A DNA stretch of 64,000 nt. Source: Flavobacteriaceae bacterium (GTDB taxonomy: Bacteria > Bacteroidota > Bacteroidia > Flavobacteriales > Flavobacteriaceae). Position 1 is the first letter of the stretch. Each line of letters starts with the position of its first letter. Shown here piece by piece: positions 37,137 through 45,828 of the stretch. The position numbers and the translations under genes are program-made. The stretch covers positions 1 through 64,000 of the forward strand of contig JAQWSC010000004.1 of NCBI GenBank assembly GCA_029243385.1. The letters run 5' to 3'. Under the pieces are notes generated by a model that searched no databases, was not told the DNA's origin, and was given only the letters and a program-made list of their open reading frames with translations.

Positions 37137-39457
37137 CAGAAATTAATTTGATTAACAACCTCCATCGAAACTTTTTTAAGGTCTTTATCTGCAGAAGAAT
37201 TTCCAACCATAATATCAAACATCCCAGATTCTACAACATAGTTCATTTCGATATCGTAAAATGCTAACATTTCAGGAGTAATGTCAAACTCCAGTTTTTG
37301 AGAAGCGCCAGGATTTAAAGAAACTCGCTGGTATCCTTTAAGCTCTTTGACAGGTCTTGTTACAGAACTTACTCGGTCTCGAATATACAATTGGACTATT
37401 TCCTCTCCTTTATACGATCCTGTATTACTTACAACTGTTGAAAGTGTAATGGTTTCAGAATCGTTTATTTTGGAAGAGCTGAGTGTAGGCTCACTAATTT
37501 CAAACTGAGTATAACTTAAACCAAATCCAAAAGGATATAACGGCATATTTTTTTCAAATGCATATTTGTGAAAGTAGTGCGAGGGTTTGTGATTATAAAT
37601 CATTTGCAACTGCCCTACTGAGCGTGCCACAGTGAGAGGAAGCTTTCCACTAGGATTCACATCGCCAAAAAGCACCTCTGCAACCGCTTGACCTCCAAAA
37701 CTTCCTGGCTCCCATGCCTCTACAATGGCAGGAATATTATTCTGTAACCAAGGTTCTGAAATAGGACGACCATTAACCAAAACTACGACTACAGGTGTGC
37801 CAGCTTGGTAAACAGCCTTTACTAAGTCTAATTGCTTTCCTGGAAGTCGCAAATCGGCTCGCGCCATATTTTCACCTGCTGTTTTTTGGCTCCATTTATA
37901 ACGCAATGAATTTTCTCCCACAACCAAAATTACCAAATCAGCTTCCTTTGATAGTTTTGCGGCTTCATCGATTCGGGTTTTCTTAATTCTTCTTAGATTT
38001 TGCCCTGAGTCAAAATACGAAACTTCAAAGCCCAAAGGTTCCGCTAAGTTTTTTATACCTTCATAAACAGTTGTTATATTTTCTTCGGGTTGTGGCATGT
38101 GCCAATCTCCGAGAATTGTAGAATTGTTGGAATTGGGACCTGTCACTAAAATCTTTTTAGGCATACTTTTTGAAAGAGGAAGAATTCCATTGTTTTTGAG
38201 AAGTGTAATGGACTTTTGTGCTACTTCAAGGGCCAATTCGGTGTGTTGTGGAGTAAATACTTTTGAATCAATTTCATCCAAATCTACCATTGAATTTTCA
38301 AAAAGTCCTAGATTAAATTTAGCCGTTAATATTTTTTCACATGCTGTATTTACTCGATCCATAGATAGTCTTCCCTCCTTAACCAATTCAACAACATTTT
38401 CCAAGAAATGAGGGCCGTGCATATGCATATCCATTCCTGCATCGACAGATAAAAAAGTGGCTTCTTTAAAATTCTCAGCAGTGTGATGAAGCTTTTCAAT
38501 ACGCTCAATATCCATCCAATCGCTTACATAAAACCCATCAAAATTCCATTGATTTCTCAATATATCAGTCATCAATCCTTTATGCATATGACATGGAATG
38601 CCATTGAGTTCATTATGAGCTGCCATGATTGAAAAAACGCCTGCTTCGATAGCGCGTTTATAGGGCGGTAAATGAACCTCAAAAAGGGTTCGTTCAGAAA
38701 CATCCATAGGCGACGCATTCAATCCATTAATAGGCTCGCCTCCTGCTATCAAATGCTTGGCACAAGCAATGACACTTTCATAGCCTGTAAAATCGTTTTG
38801 TTGGAATCCTCGAATCATTTCTACGCCCATATTACCCACCAAAAAAGGATCTTCACCAAATGTCTCTCCGACTCTACCCCATCGAGGATCGCGAAGCACA
38901 TCGATATTGGGCGTAAATGACCAATGCGAACCCGTAGCTCTCATTTCTATAGCTGTTTGACGAGCAATGTCATAGGCATATTTATCCGTAAAAGTAGCCG
39001 CCATATTGATTGGCGTTGGATATACAGTAGTTCCTTTAACCATCGCGTTGCCGTGAATTGCATCAATACCTATAAGCAAGGGAATTTTTAAACGCGACTT
39101 TTGCACCAAAGACTGTAAATAATTTGCCTCTTCAGCTGTCAAAACATGCAAAAACGAACCGATTTTTCCATCCACAACCATTTGGGCAACATCACTGCTG
39201 TGTAAATTTTTATAAAATCCTAGCGCGTCATTTCCTAAAAGTTCTTCAGGACTCAATTCTTTTTCTGCCTTTTTCATGTGGTCCAAACCAACATATTGAC
39301 ACATTTGGGCTACTTTTTCTTCCAAAGTCATGCGATCCATTAAATCTTTAACTCGATCTTGAGTGGCAGCTTGGGGATTTAAATACAATGGAGTATTTGT
39401 AATTGTATGCGATGAAAGTAAAAAGAGAGTGATTAGTTGAATAATTGTTTGATACAT
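37136..39457 (-). CDS. Secreted GH3 beta-xylosidase / beta-glucosidase
   Basis: A 773-aa retaining glycoside hydrolase of family 3 with an N-terminal export signal (about 1-20). The barrel domain contains the conserved RDPRWGRVGETFGEDP and KHLIAGGEP segments and the nucleophile Asp313 in GFYVSDWMD. The second alpha/beta domain (LVILVVGENSLRYKWSQKTA) and the C-terminal fibronectin-like domain (EEIVQLYIRD to FDIMVGNSS) are complete. In this locus it probably releases xylose from non-reducing ends; glucosidase activity cannot be excluded. It starts the run of coupled genes GH3-sulfatase-sulfatase-esterase. Confidence 0.92.
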   Translation of the reverse strand: MYQTIIQLITLFLLSSHTITNTPLYLNPQAATQDRVKDLMDRMTLEEKVAQMCQYVGLDHMKKAEKELSPEELLGNDALGFYKNLHSSDVAQMVVDGKIGSFLHVLTAEEANYLQSLVQKSRLKIPLLIGIDAIHGNAMVKGTTVYPTPINMAATFTDKYAYDIARQTAIEMRATGSHWSFTPNIDVLRDPRWGRVGETFGEDPFLVGNMGVEMIRGFQQNDFTGYESVIACAKHLIAGGEPINGLNASPMDVSERTLFEVHLPPYKRAIEAGVFSIMAAHNELNGIPCHMHKGLMTDILRNQWNFDGFYVSDWMDIERIEKLHHTAENFKEATFLSVDAGMDMHMHGPHFLENVVELVKEGRLSMDRVNTACEKILTAKFNLGLFENSMVDLDEIDSKVFTPQHTELALEVAQKSITLLKNNGILPLSKSMPKKILVTGPNSNNSTILGDWHMPQPEENITTVYEGIKNLAEPLGFEVSYFDSGQNLRRIKKTRIDEAAKLSKEADLVILVVGENSLRYKWSQKTAGENMARADLRLPGKQLDLVKAVYQAGTPVVVVLVNGRPISEPWLQNNIPAIVEAWEPGSFGGQAVAEVLFGDVNPSGKLPLTVARSVGQLQMIYNHKPSHYFHKYAFEKNMPLYPFGFGLSYTQFEISEPTLSSSKINDSETITLSTVVSNTGSYKGEEIVQLYIRDRVSSVTRPVKELKGYQRVSLNPGASQKLEFDITPEMLAFYDIEMNYVVESGMFDIMVGNSSADKDLKKVSMEVVNQINF

Positions 39458-39552
39458 TTTATAAATTTAATTTTTTATCAAAAATAATTTAAGAAACTAT
39501 AAGGTATTGTAAATATTGAATCAATTTATAGTATTAATTGTTCAAAAAGGCT

Positions 39553-42189
39553 TTACTCATATAATTGCAGTGGTTCAAATGGATTTGTTAAGGTGTTTTT
39601 CAGACCATAATATGCGGGTTTCGGATTGTATTGCTTGTCATAAATAAATCTTTTACTGTCATGATGCTTTCCAAACCCATCTACAAGACCCCAAGTATTG
39701 AAGGTAACAACTCCTGTTTTTGTTTTGGATAAAAGTACCTTTAGGATATTTGAGTAAGCATTTGATTGTTCAATTAAACTTTGACTTTCATTGAATGAAT
39801 TGAAAATTTTATAATCAATTTCTGTAACGTGAAAATCCAAGTCGTTTTGATGGGCCCAATCAATCAAATCAGAAAAATACTGTAACGATTCTTTATCGAG
39901 AGCCAACTTTTGATTGCTTTTCAAGTGCGCTTGCCATCCAAGGCCGTCTATTCTGTACCCTTTTTCTTTTAAATACAAGATGGTTCTTTTTACACGATCC
40001 CACATTTTAGGCTCCATACCCCCATGTTGATTAAAAACTAAGCTTACATCGGGTGCATGTTTATTCGCAATTTCAAACGCTTTTGTAATATAAAGGGGGA
40101 AACCCGCTTCATCGTGACCTAACTGTTCCCAAGGGTTTTCCCATTTGGTATTTCCAGGTTTCTCTTTAAACCACTCACCTTCAGGAGTAACAGTTTCATT
40201 GACAACATCCATCCATTTGACAGCCGAATGACCGTTTATTTTTTTACAAAGTGCCGTAAAGTATTCCACCATATTGGTGTTTAATTCATCGTGCGTACGA
40301 TGATCTTCTTTGGCCCATCGAGAAACTTGAGGGCTAATGGGACCATGAATTCGGAGCGTAACGTTGTTTTTTATTGCAAAATCTAAGTAATCTTCCAATT
40401 GACTCCAATCCCAAACGTTGGGTTTTGGGTGAATGCGGGACTGCTTGGCACAATTTTCAGGAGTAGAATAAGAAAAATCTTTTAAAAACATTTTTTCGAT
40501 TTCGGTACCTAAATGACGATGGTTGAGCGTTGCTCCGATATATACTTTCTGAGAATCATAGCCTTTTTCAGTCAGTATTTCTTTAATTGGTTTTTGAATC
40601 TTAACTGGATCTGAACGCTTTGGAGTTTCTGGAAATGATTGAGAATTAAAAAAATCAAAAGCATTGTTTTTTAGGTTTTTTATTGGGTTCAAGTATCGGC
40701 TGTTATTCATCAAATTAACAGTTTCTAAAGGGTCTAATTTGTAATCATAAAATTCCTCCGCTATGATATCCGATTCCTTAACAGCATGTGTGCTTTTGAC
40801 TCCATCTTTTAACCAAACCGTATATCGATGTTGTGTACTTCGAAAGCTATAACCCATTGTTTTTCCACGATTGTATTGACTGACGGCAACCTCTTTGACA
40901 GAGTGTAGTGTACGATTCATAAGTGGCACCAAGCTAGTTCCATCGAGTTGTTTAGGTTCTTCTACACCTGCCAACTCACACAAGGTTGGAAAAATATCTA
41001 CAAACTCAGTTGGAGAAACAACCTGTGTTGACTTTTTAGAATTCGGTGTATATATGATTAACGGAGAACGCGTAGCTTGTTCAAAATTAGAGTGTTTGGC
41101 CCAAAGACTGTGGTCACCCAAATGCCAGCCGTGATCACCCCAAACAACAATGATTGTATTTTCGTAAAGACCTGTTTGTTTTAATGTATTGATGATTTTT
41201 CCTATTTGAAAATCAATAAAACTGACACACGCATAGTAGCCGTGAATCAATTCTCTTTGAAAATTTTCATCAAGGTTTAATAATCTTTCGGAAGTAATAG
41301 GATACGATCTTCCGGGTTCTAAGTAGCTTTGCAATTCACCGGCACTGTGATAAGCTATATCGACTTTATTGGCTGATTTTTTTTGAAAAGGTGCCAAAGA
41401 AAATTTATCGCGTTGGTATAAATTCCAATATTTTTGTGGTGCAGAAAATGGCAAGTGTGGTTTTTTAAAACCAACCGCCAAAAAAAAGGGAGTTTCTTGA
41501 TTTTTACTCAACATTTCCAATTGAGAAACGGCATACTTTGCTATTGCACCGTCAGTGTATGCGTTATCGGGAACATCACTAGAACTTACCGGTGGCTTGT
41601 ATTGTGAAGTAATAAATTTATGAAGGTTTTTTTTGTCTTTACCGCTGGCACGCTTTCTAATTTCTGCAACTTGAGCCTTGATCTTTGGGTCTTGATAATT
41701 TCCCAAAGCGGGAAAACCATGATCAGGGTGATATTCCAGTGCTCTTGATTTGGCAAAAGGCTGACTCCAAGAAATTTCATCCAAACCAGAGTCCACGCCT
41801 CTGGGATCAAATATTTTACCTACACCGATTGTAGTATAGCCCTTTTGCTTGAAATGCTGAGGGATTGTTAAAATATTCGGATTTTGATCTCTCATTTTGG
41901 TTTTTAAATCCCAAACCTTGGTATAGTCTGGACGTTTGCCAGTAAGTAAGCTTATACGAGAAGGGCTACAAATGGCTTGTTGAGTATGTGCGTTGAGAAA
42001 AACAGTCGCGTTTCTTGACAGGAAGTTTAAATTAGGAGTTACTGCAACTTTATCACCATAACTTCCAATGGTTGGCTTAAGATCATCCACAGCAATAAAT
42101 ACAATATTGGGCTGTTGCTGCGCCTCAAGAAAGGAACATATGATTAGTAAAAACCATTTTGAAATTTTAAATAAAGATTTGAAACGCAT
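39553..42189 (-). CDS. Sulfatase-GH10 xylanase fusion protein
   Basis: An 878-aa two-domain enzyme. Signal peptide (about 1-23), an S1 sulfatase (about 27-515) with VDDLKP, formylglycine site CSPSR (Cys74) and WGDHGWHLGDHSLWAKHS, then a GH10 barrel (about 545-868) with acid/base Glu665 in WMDVVNE and nucleophile Glu790 in FHVTEIDY. The reading frame is continuous. The GH10 half lacks the usual ENSLKW and WHSQ motifs, which are replaced by KQSRIHP and RIHGPISPQ. Fusion of both activities means that sulfate removal and chain cleavage act on the same glycan. It lies 13 bp downstream of the GH5 gene. Confidence 0.93.
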   Translation of the reverse strand: MRFKSLFKISKWFLLIICSFLEAQQQPNIVFIAVDDLKPTIGSYGDKVAVTPNLNFLSRNATVFLNAHTQQAICSPSRISLLTGKRPDYTKVWDLKTKMRDQNPNILTIPQHFKQKGYTTIGVGKIFDPRGVDSGLDEISWSQPFAKSRALEYHPDHGFPALGNYQDPKIKAQVAEIRKRASGKDKKNLHKFITSQYKPPVSSSDVPDNAYTDGAIAKYAVSQLEMLSKNQETPFFLAVGFKKPHLPFSAPQKYWNLYQRDKFSLAPFQKKSANKVDIAYHSAGELQSYLEPGRSYPITSERLLNLDENFQRELIHGYYACVSFIDFQIGKIINTLKQTGLYENTIIVVWGDHGWHLGDHSLWAKHSNFEQATRSPLIIYTPNSKKSTQVVSPTEFVDIFPTLCELAGVEEPKQLDGTSLVPLMNRTLHSVKEVAVSQYNRGKTMGYSFRSTQHRYTVWLKDGVKSTHAVKESDIIAEEFYDYKLDPLETVNLMNNSRYLNPIKNLKNNAFDFFNSQSFPETPKRSDPVKIQKPIKEILTEKGYDSQKVYIGATLNHRHLGTEIEKMFLKDFSYSTPENCAKQSRIHPKPNVWDWSQLEDYLDFAIKNNVTLRIHGPISPQVSRWAKEDHRTHDELNTNMVEYFTALCKKINGHSAVKWMDVVNETVTPEGEWFKEKPGNTKWENPWEQLGHDEAGFPLYITKAFEIANKHAPDVSLVFNQHGGMEPKMWDRVKRTILYLKEKGYRIDGLGWQAHLKSNQKLALDKESLQYFSDLIDWAHQNDLDFHVTEIDYKIFNSFNESQSLIEQSNAYSNILKVLLSKTKTGVVTFNTWGLVDGFGKHHDSKRFIYDKQYNPKPAYYGLKNTLTNPFEPLQLYE

Positions 42190-42202
42190 GATAGCTTTAT
42201 AT

Positions 42203-44257
42203 TTAATTTTTAATGATTATTTTTTGAAAGAAAATCTGATGATTGGTCAATAAAATTTCCGTCATATACACTCCGTTCGATAGCTGTGAAACATCTACTT
42301 TTTGGATCGGATTTTTTTGAAAGAACACCAGCTCTCCATTGAGTGAAAATAAGGAAATTTTCTGCACTTTGTTATTTACAATAAAAAGAAAATGATTGGT
42401 TGGGTTTGGAAACAATCGAATTGCGGCGTTGTCCTTTTGAGTCGTTGATAGAGCAGGTGACAGTTGCACCTGAAAATCATCAAAAATATAAGTTCCCTTA
42501 TCTTTTCCACAAAGCACTTGTATTTCTAAAGAGGTGGTTGATGGAGGAATAGTATATGAAAAACTAAAAGGAGTATCTGGATAGGATGTGGATAGATCAA
42601 ATTCGTTAGAGGATATAAAATTACCTAAACCTCCCCCATTTCTTTTTATTCTCAACTTAAAAGATTGTCCCAATGCGTTTAAATCTCCCGAAAGTGCTTT
42701 AGCAAAAATTGTGATTGTTGCCGTTTTGCCTTCAAATTCGGAATTAGTAATGGCGTAAGGCCTGTTTTTTAATACCACTTCGTTAAAATTATTTCCTGGG
42801 GAGTCTACAATAATTTTTGCCGATCCATGATCTGTTCTAGAATGGCATCCCCCGTATCGTTTTCTAGCCACTGCACTGCCTTCGGTATATAACGTCCAGT
42901 CATTATCAATTCCACACTCGAAATCGGCATTTGTAATCCATGAAGAGTTGGTACAATTGGATGTTTTAAGCAATCCCAAAACAGCGTCTTTTACATCATC
43001 AACCCAAATACACTCATCAATTACTGTGCTTGGCACATTTTGAGAAGTATCAGTATAGCTATTTAAGATAAAATAGTCTGAATCGTAGGAGATGTTATTG
43101 GGATCGTCGTTTCTTAAATGAAGTGTTTTGGAAGATTCATTACCCGAGTCCCACACTGAAAAAGCAAAACCATTTGCAATAGCTAGATCTGAAATAAATC
43201 GATGAAAATCAATTCTTGAGTTGTTATCAGGACCTCCATCTGCATAGCCCGTGCTATTTGAATTAATTTCTCTTAAATCTCCCGTTTCATAGGAGTATCC
43301 AAGAGAATTATCCGCACCAAATTCTCCTAAATAAATAGCTGCCGGAGGAGAAAATTCATTGGCCCAATCCAATACGGTTTGAAATTCATTGGTAACTGTG
43401 TTTTTATCTGCGACCGAACCCCATTCAAAATCAGTATAACCTTCTGAGCTAGATTTGGTAAATGAAAACGGGCGATAATAATGAAAAGTAGCTATTAAAT
43501 AGAAATCGTTTTGAAAGATACTTTCAGCTATAGTTGTAGGCGATAGATATGAATTTTGAGATCCTCCTGTAACAATAATTTTACGCTTATTATTATTTTC
43601 GCCACTCATACGAACAATAGAAATAACCTCTTGATTGATTTGATTCATTTCTGTATCGGAAACTTCAAAATAAGGTTCATTAAGAATCTCAAAAATTAAA
43701 TCATCTGAATGATTTTTAAATCGATCCGCAATTTGAGACCAAATAGAATAAAATTTATCTAAATCAGCCAATCGCTTTGCGGAGTTGGGGTGTGTATATT
43801 GACTTTTTTGGTCATCGAAAGTGTATAGAAATTCGTTTTTAAGATCCGATCCATGAAAATCAAGTACCACAATCAGGCTTTGATTCAATGCCCAATCAAT
43901 AACCGTTTGAACACGATCTAAGTAAGCGGTGCTTACGTTATAATCTGATGACGAACCTGAATACTCTGAACCATCGTCTAAAGGAGAATAAGCATCGGTT
44001 TTTTCTGGAGTGCGTTCTCCAAAAAAATCCATCCCAATACGAACGTTGGTAAAACCCGCACTAGCGACGTCCATAAAATATTTTTCTGTAGCAGCAGAAG
44101 ACCAGTTTCCCTCCACAGGAGCCTGAAGAACATTTCCTAAATTGATACCTCTTCCCATAGCATTTACCATTTCTTGGGGAGTGGATTGACCAAAAAAATA
44201 GCCTGATATAAAAATACACATCAGGCAATTTCTAAATTTCACCATTTTTCGAAGCAA
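42203..44257 (-). CDS. T9SS-secreted GH5 glycoside hydrolase with CBM-like module
   Basis: A 684-aa enzyme with a signal peptide (to about residue 24; Met5 is an alternative start). The clan-A barrel begins GRGINLGNVLQAP; acid/base is Glu194 in FEILNEPYFE, ATFHYYRPF carries the conserved His-Tyr, and the nucleophile is Glu312 in IYLGEFGADN. A jelly-roll CBM4/22-like module (about 445-600) and a T9SS C-terminal domain (about 612-684, LFPNPTNHFLFIV) follow. GH5 covers endoglucanases, mannanases and xylanases; from context an endo-acting xylanase or arabinoxylanase is likely. It follows the small exported protein by 3 bp. Confidence 0.92.
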   Translation of the reverse strand: MLRKMVKFRNCLMCIFISGYFFGQSTPQEMVNAMGRGINLGNVLQAPVEGNWSSAATEKYFMDVASAGFTNVRIGMDFFGERTPEKTDAYSPLDDGSEYSGSSSDYNVSTAYLDRVQTVIDWALNQSLIVVLDFHGSDLKNEFLYTFDDQKSQYTHPNSAKRLADLDKFYSIWSQIADRFKNHSDDLIFEILNEPYFEVSDTEMNQINQEVISIVRMSGENNNKRKIIVTGGSQNSYLSPTTIAESIFQNDFYLIATFHYYRPFSFTKSSSEGYTDFEWGSVADKNTVTNEFQTVLDWANEFSPPAAIYLGEFGADNSLGYSYETGDLREINSNSTGYADGGPDNNSRIDFHRFISDLAIANGFAFSVWDSGNESSKTLHLRNDDPNNISYDSDYFILNSYTDTSQNVPSTVIDECIWVDDVKDAVLGLLKTSNCTNSSWITNADFECGIDNDWTLYTEGSAVARKRYGGCHSRTDHGSAKIIVDSPGNNFNEVVLKNRPYAITNSEFEGKTATITIFAKALSGDLNALGQSFKLRIKRNGGGLGNFISSNEFDLSTSYPDTPFSFSYTIPPSTTSLEIQVLCGKDKGTYIFDDFQVQLSPALSTTQKDNAAIRLFPNPTNHFLFIVNNKVQKISLFSLNGELVFFQKNPIQKVDVSQLSNGVYMTEILLTNHQIFFQKIIIKN

Positions 44258-44260
44258 AGT

Positions 44261-44614
44261 TTAAGAGTTGTCCACTTTCTTACGTGCATTTTGAGCAGAT
44301 TTCATAATGGATCTGGCTTTTTGACTTCCAAATTTTTCTGTCAGAGCTGCGGTAGTTTCTTTATTCTTCTTTTGATAAATTACTTTTTTTTCAGAAGGAG
44401 AGAGCCCCTTGGTGTTTTTCTGATTACTCATTATTTGGTTGACAAACAATTCATAAACGAAGCTACGATCTTCTTCACTCAAAGCATTGTCCTCTGCAGC
44501 TTGACTCGCCATCGAATTTGCTCTATTCATTTGCCACTTGGTGGGCTCTTGAGCAAAAACAAATAGTGAACAGAAAAACATTCCAATAAGCGTAATGTTC
44601 TTAAATAACCTCAT
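44261..44614 (-). CDS. Small exported helical protein of unknown function
   Basis: 117 aa with a clear signal peptide (MRLFKNITLIGMFFCSLFVF, cut after AQ). The mature part is predicted to be helical, charged and rich in Lys, Ser and Ala, with no Cys and no aromatic cluster. I do not recognise a family; a loose likeness to periplasmic CpxP/Spy-type helical proteins is possible. It lies 7 bp after the CBM protein and 3 bp before GH5, so it is certainly part of the operon. Confidence 0.75.
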   Translation of the reverse strand: MRLFKNITLIGMFFCSLFVFAQEPTKWQMNRANSMASQAAEDNALSEEDRSFVYELFVNQIMSNQKNTKGLSPSEKKVIYQKKNKETTAALTEKFGSQKARSIMKSAQNARKKVDNS

Positions 44615-44621
44615 AGACTTA

Positions 44622-45800
44622 TTATTTTTTAATGAATTTTTTTGTTTGACTTTCTCCTTGTTTGTTACTCAATTTTATCATGTAAACTCCACTTTGAAGT
44701 GAACTCACATTCACCATAGGAGCAACCTTTTGAGAACTTGAAAGCACTGTTCTTCCCATAAGGTCTAACACTTCAACACTTTCTATTTTCATATCAGAAA
44801 CAATAGATAATTGATTGGATACTGGGTTGGGATAAATTGAAATTGACGTTTCTCCAAAATCCTGCAATGTCAATGTTGATGCAGCAGAAATAGTGATAGC
44901 ACTGAAGTCTACAGTTTCTCCAGATGATGCATCAACAGTTGTCCATCCACTATCATCCGCTTTTCTTTTTTTGACAACTATATTAATATCTTCTATATTT
45001 CCATCCCACGCGTTGATCATCTCAAATTCATACGTTTTCTCTGCAGTATCACTAGCAGTAATGGTTTGGGTATTGTATTTTATATTGCCATCGGATCCAA
45101 GATATGAAATTTGAAGTCCTGTATTGATTGAATTGTTTTTCAATACTATTTTGATAAATTTATTGGTGTCTGCATCTACATGATGATCATACAGTTTTAG
45201 TTTAGGAGTTCCTGCATCCAAATTCAGCGTGTGAGTACTGCCTGAAATGGTTGCAGTTGCATTTACAGGATACCAGCCAGTAGCAAAATCCAATGAGGCT
45301 GGAGCTTCGGTAGTGACCCGTTTAAAAACAACATCATCGATTAAAATAACCGATGTACCGTCATTTTTTGAGTTATAAACTCTGGGTCCAGCTCCAGTTT
45401 TTGTGAGCATAAAGGAATGTGTTACTTGCTCCCAATCGGCTGTAGCTGAAACATGAACGGCAGAATTGATTGCCGCTCCCTGATATACCTGCAATTTACT
45501 TCTTGACCCTACAGGACCCTTAACCCAATAGCTCATCATATAACTTCCCGCTTCTAATTTCGAAGCGCCTATTTGATCATGTTTGATTTGCCCGTTGTAA
45601 TTACCATTCTGAGCGATGAGTTCAAAAGAACTTGACCCATCAGCTGTATGGGAATCAGCGGGGGATTTAATACTACCTGAAGTATTAGCTAATGCCCAAT
45701 TAGTAGCATCAGTAAATGTAGAGTTTGTAATTAAATTTTGGGCATGACTGAAGGAAACCGTCAAGACCAATGCTAGAAAAAATGTATAAAAATGTTTCAT
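44622..45800 (-). CDS. T9SS-secreted CBM-like protein without catalytic domain
   Basis: A 392-aa protein: signal peptide (about 1-20), a CBM4/22-like jelly roll (about 22-162, opening NLITNSTFTDATNWALANTS and closing VILIDDVVFKRV), a second all-beta domain (about 170-310, again jelly-roll-like) and a T9SS C-terminal domain (about 322-392, SIYPNPVSNQLSIVS). No enzyme signature is visible. It follows the surface glycan-binding lipoprotein by 28 bp and probably holds xylan at or near the cell surface. Binding is inferred from fold and position. Confidence 0.8.
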   Translation of the reverse strand: MKHFYTFFLALVLTVSFSHAQNLITNSTFTDATNWALANTSGSIKSPADSHTADGSSSFELIAQNGNYNGQIKHDQIGASKLEAGSYMMSYWVKGPVGSRSKLQVYQGAAINSAVHVSATADWEQVTHSFMLTKTGAGPRVYNSKNDGTSVILIDDVVFKRVTTEAPASLDFATGWYPVNATATISGSTHTLNLDAGTPKLKLYDHHVDADTNKFIKIVLKNNSINTGLQISYLGSDGNIKYNTQTITASDTAEKTYEFEMINAWDGNIEDINIVVKKRKADDSGWTTVDASSGETVDFSAITISAASTLTLQDFGETSISIYPNPVSNQLSIVSDMKIESVEVLDLMGRTVLSSSQKVAPMVNVSSLQSGVYMIKLSNKQGESQTKKFIKK

Positions 45801-45828
45801 ATAAATTAATTTAAATTAGTGTTCAATA

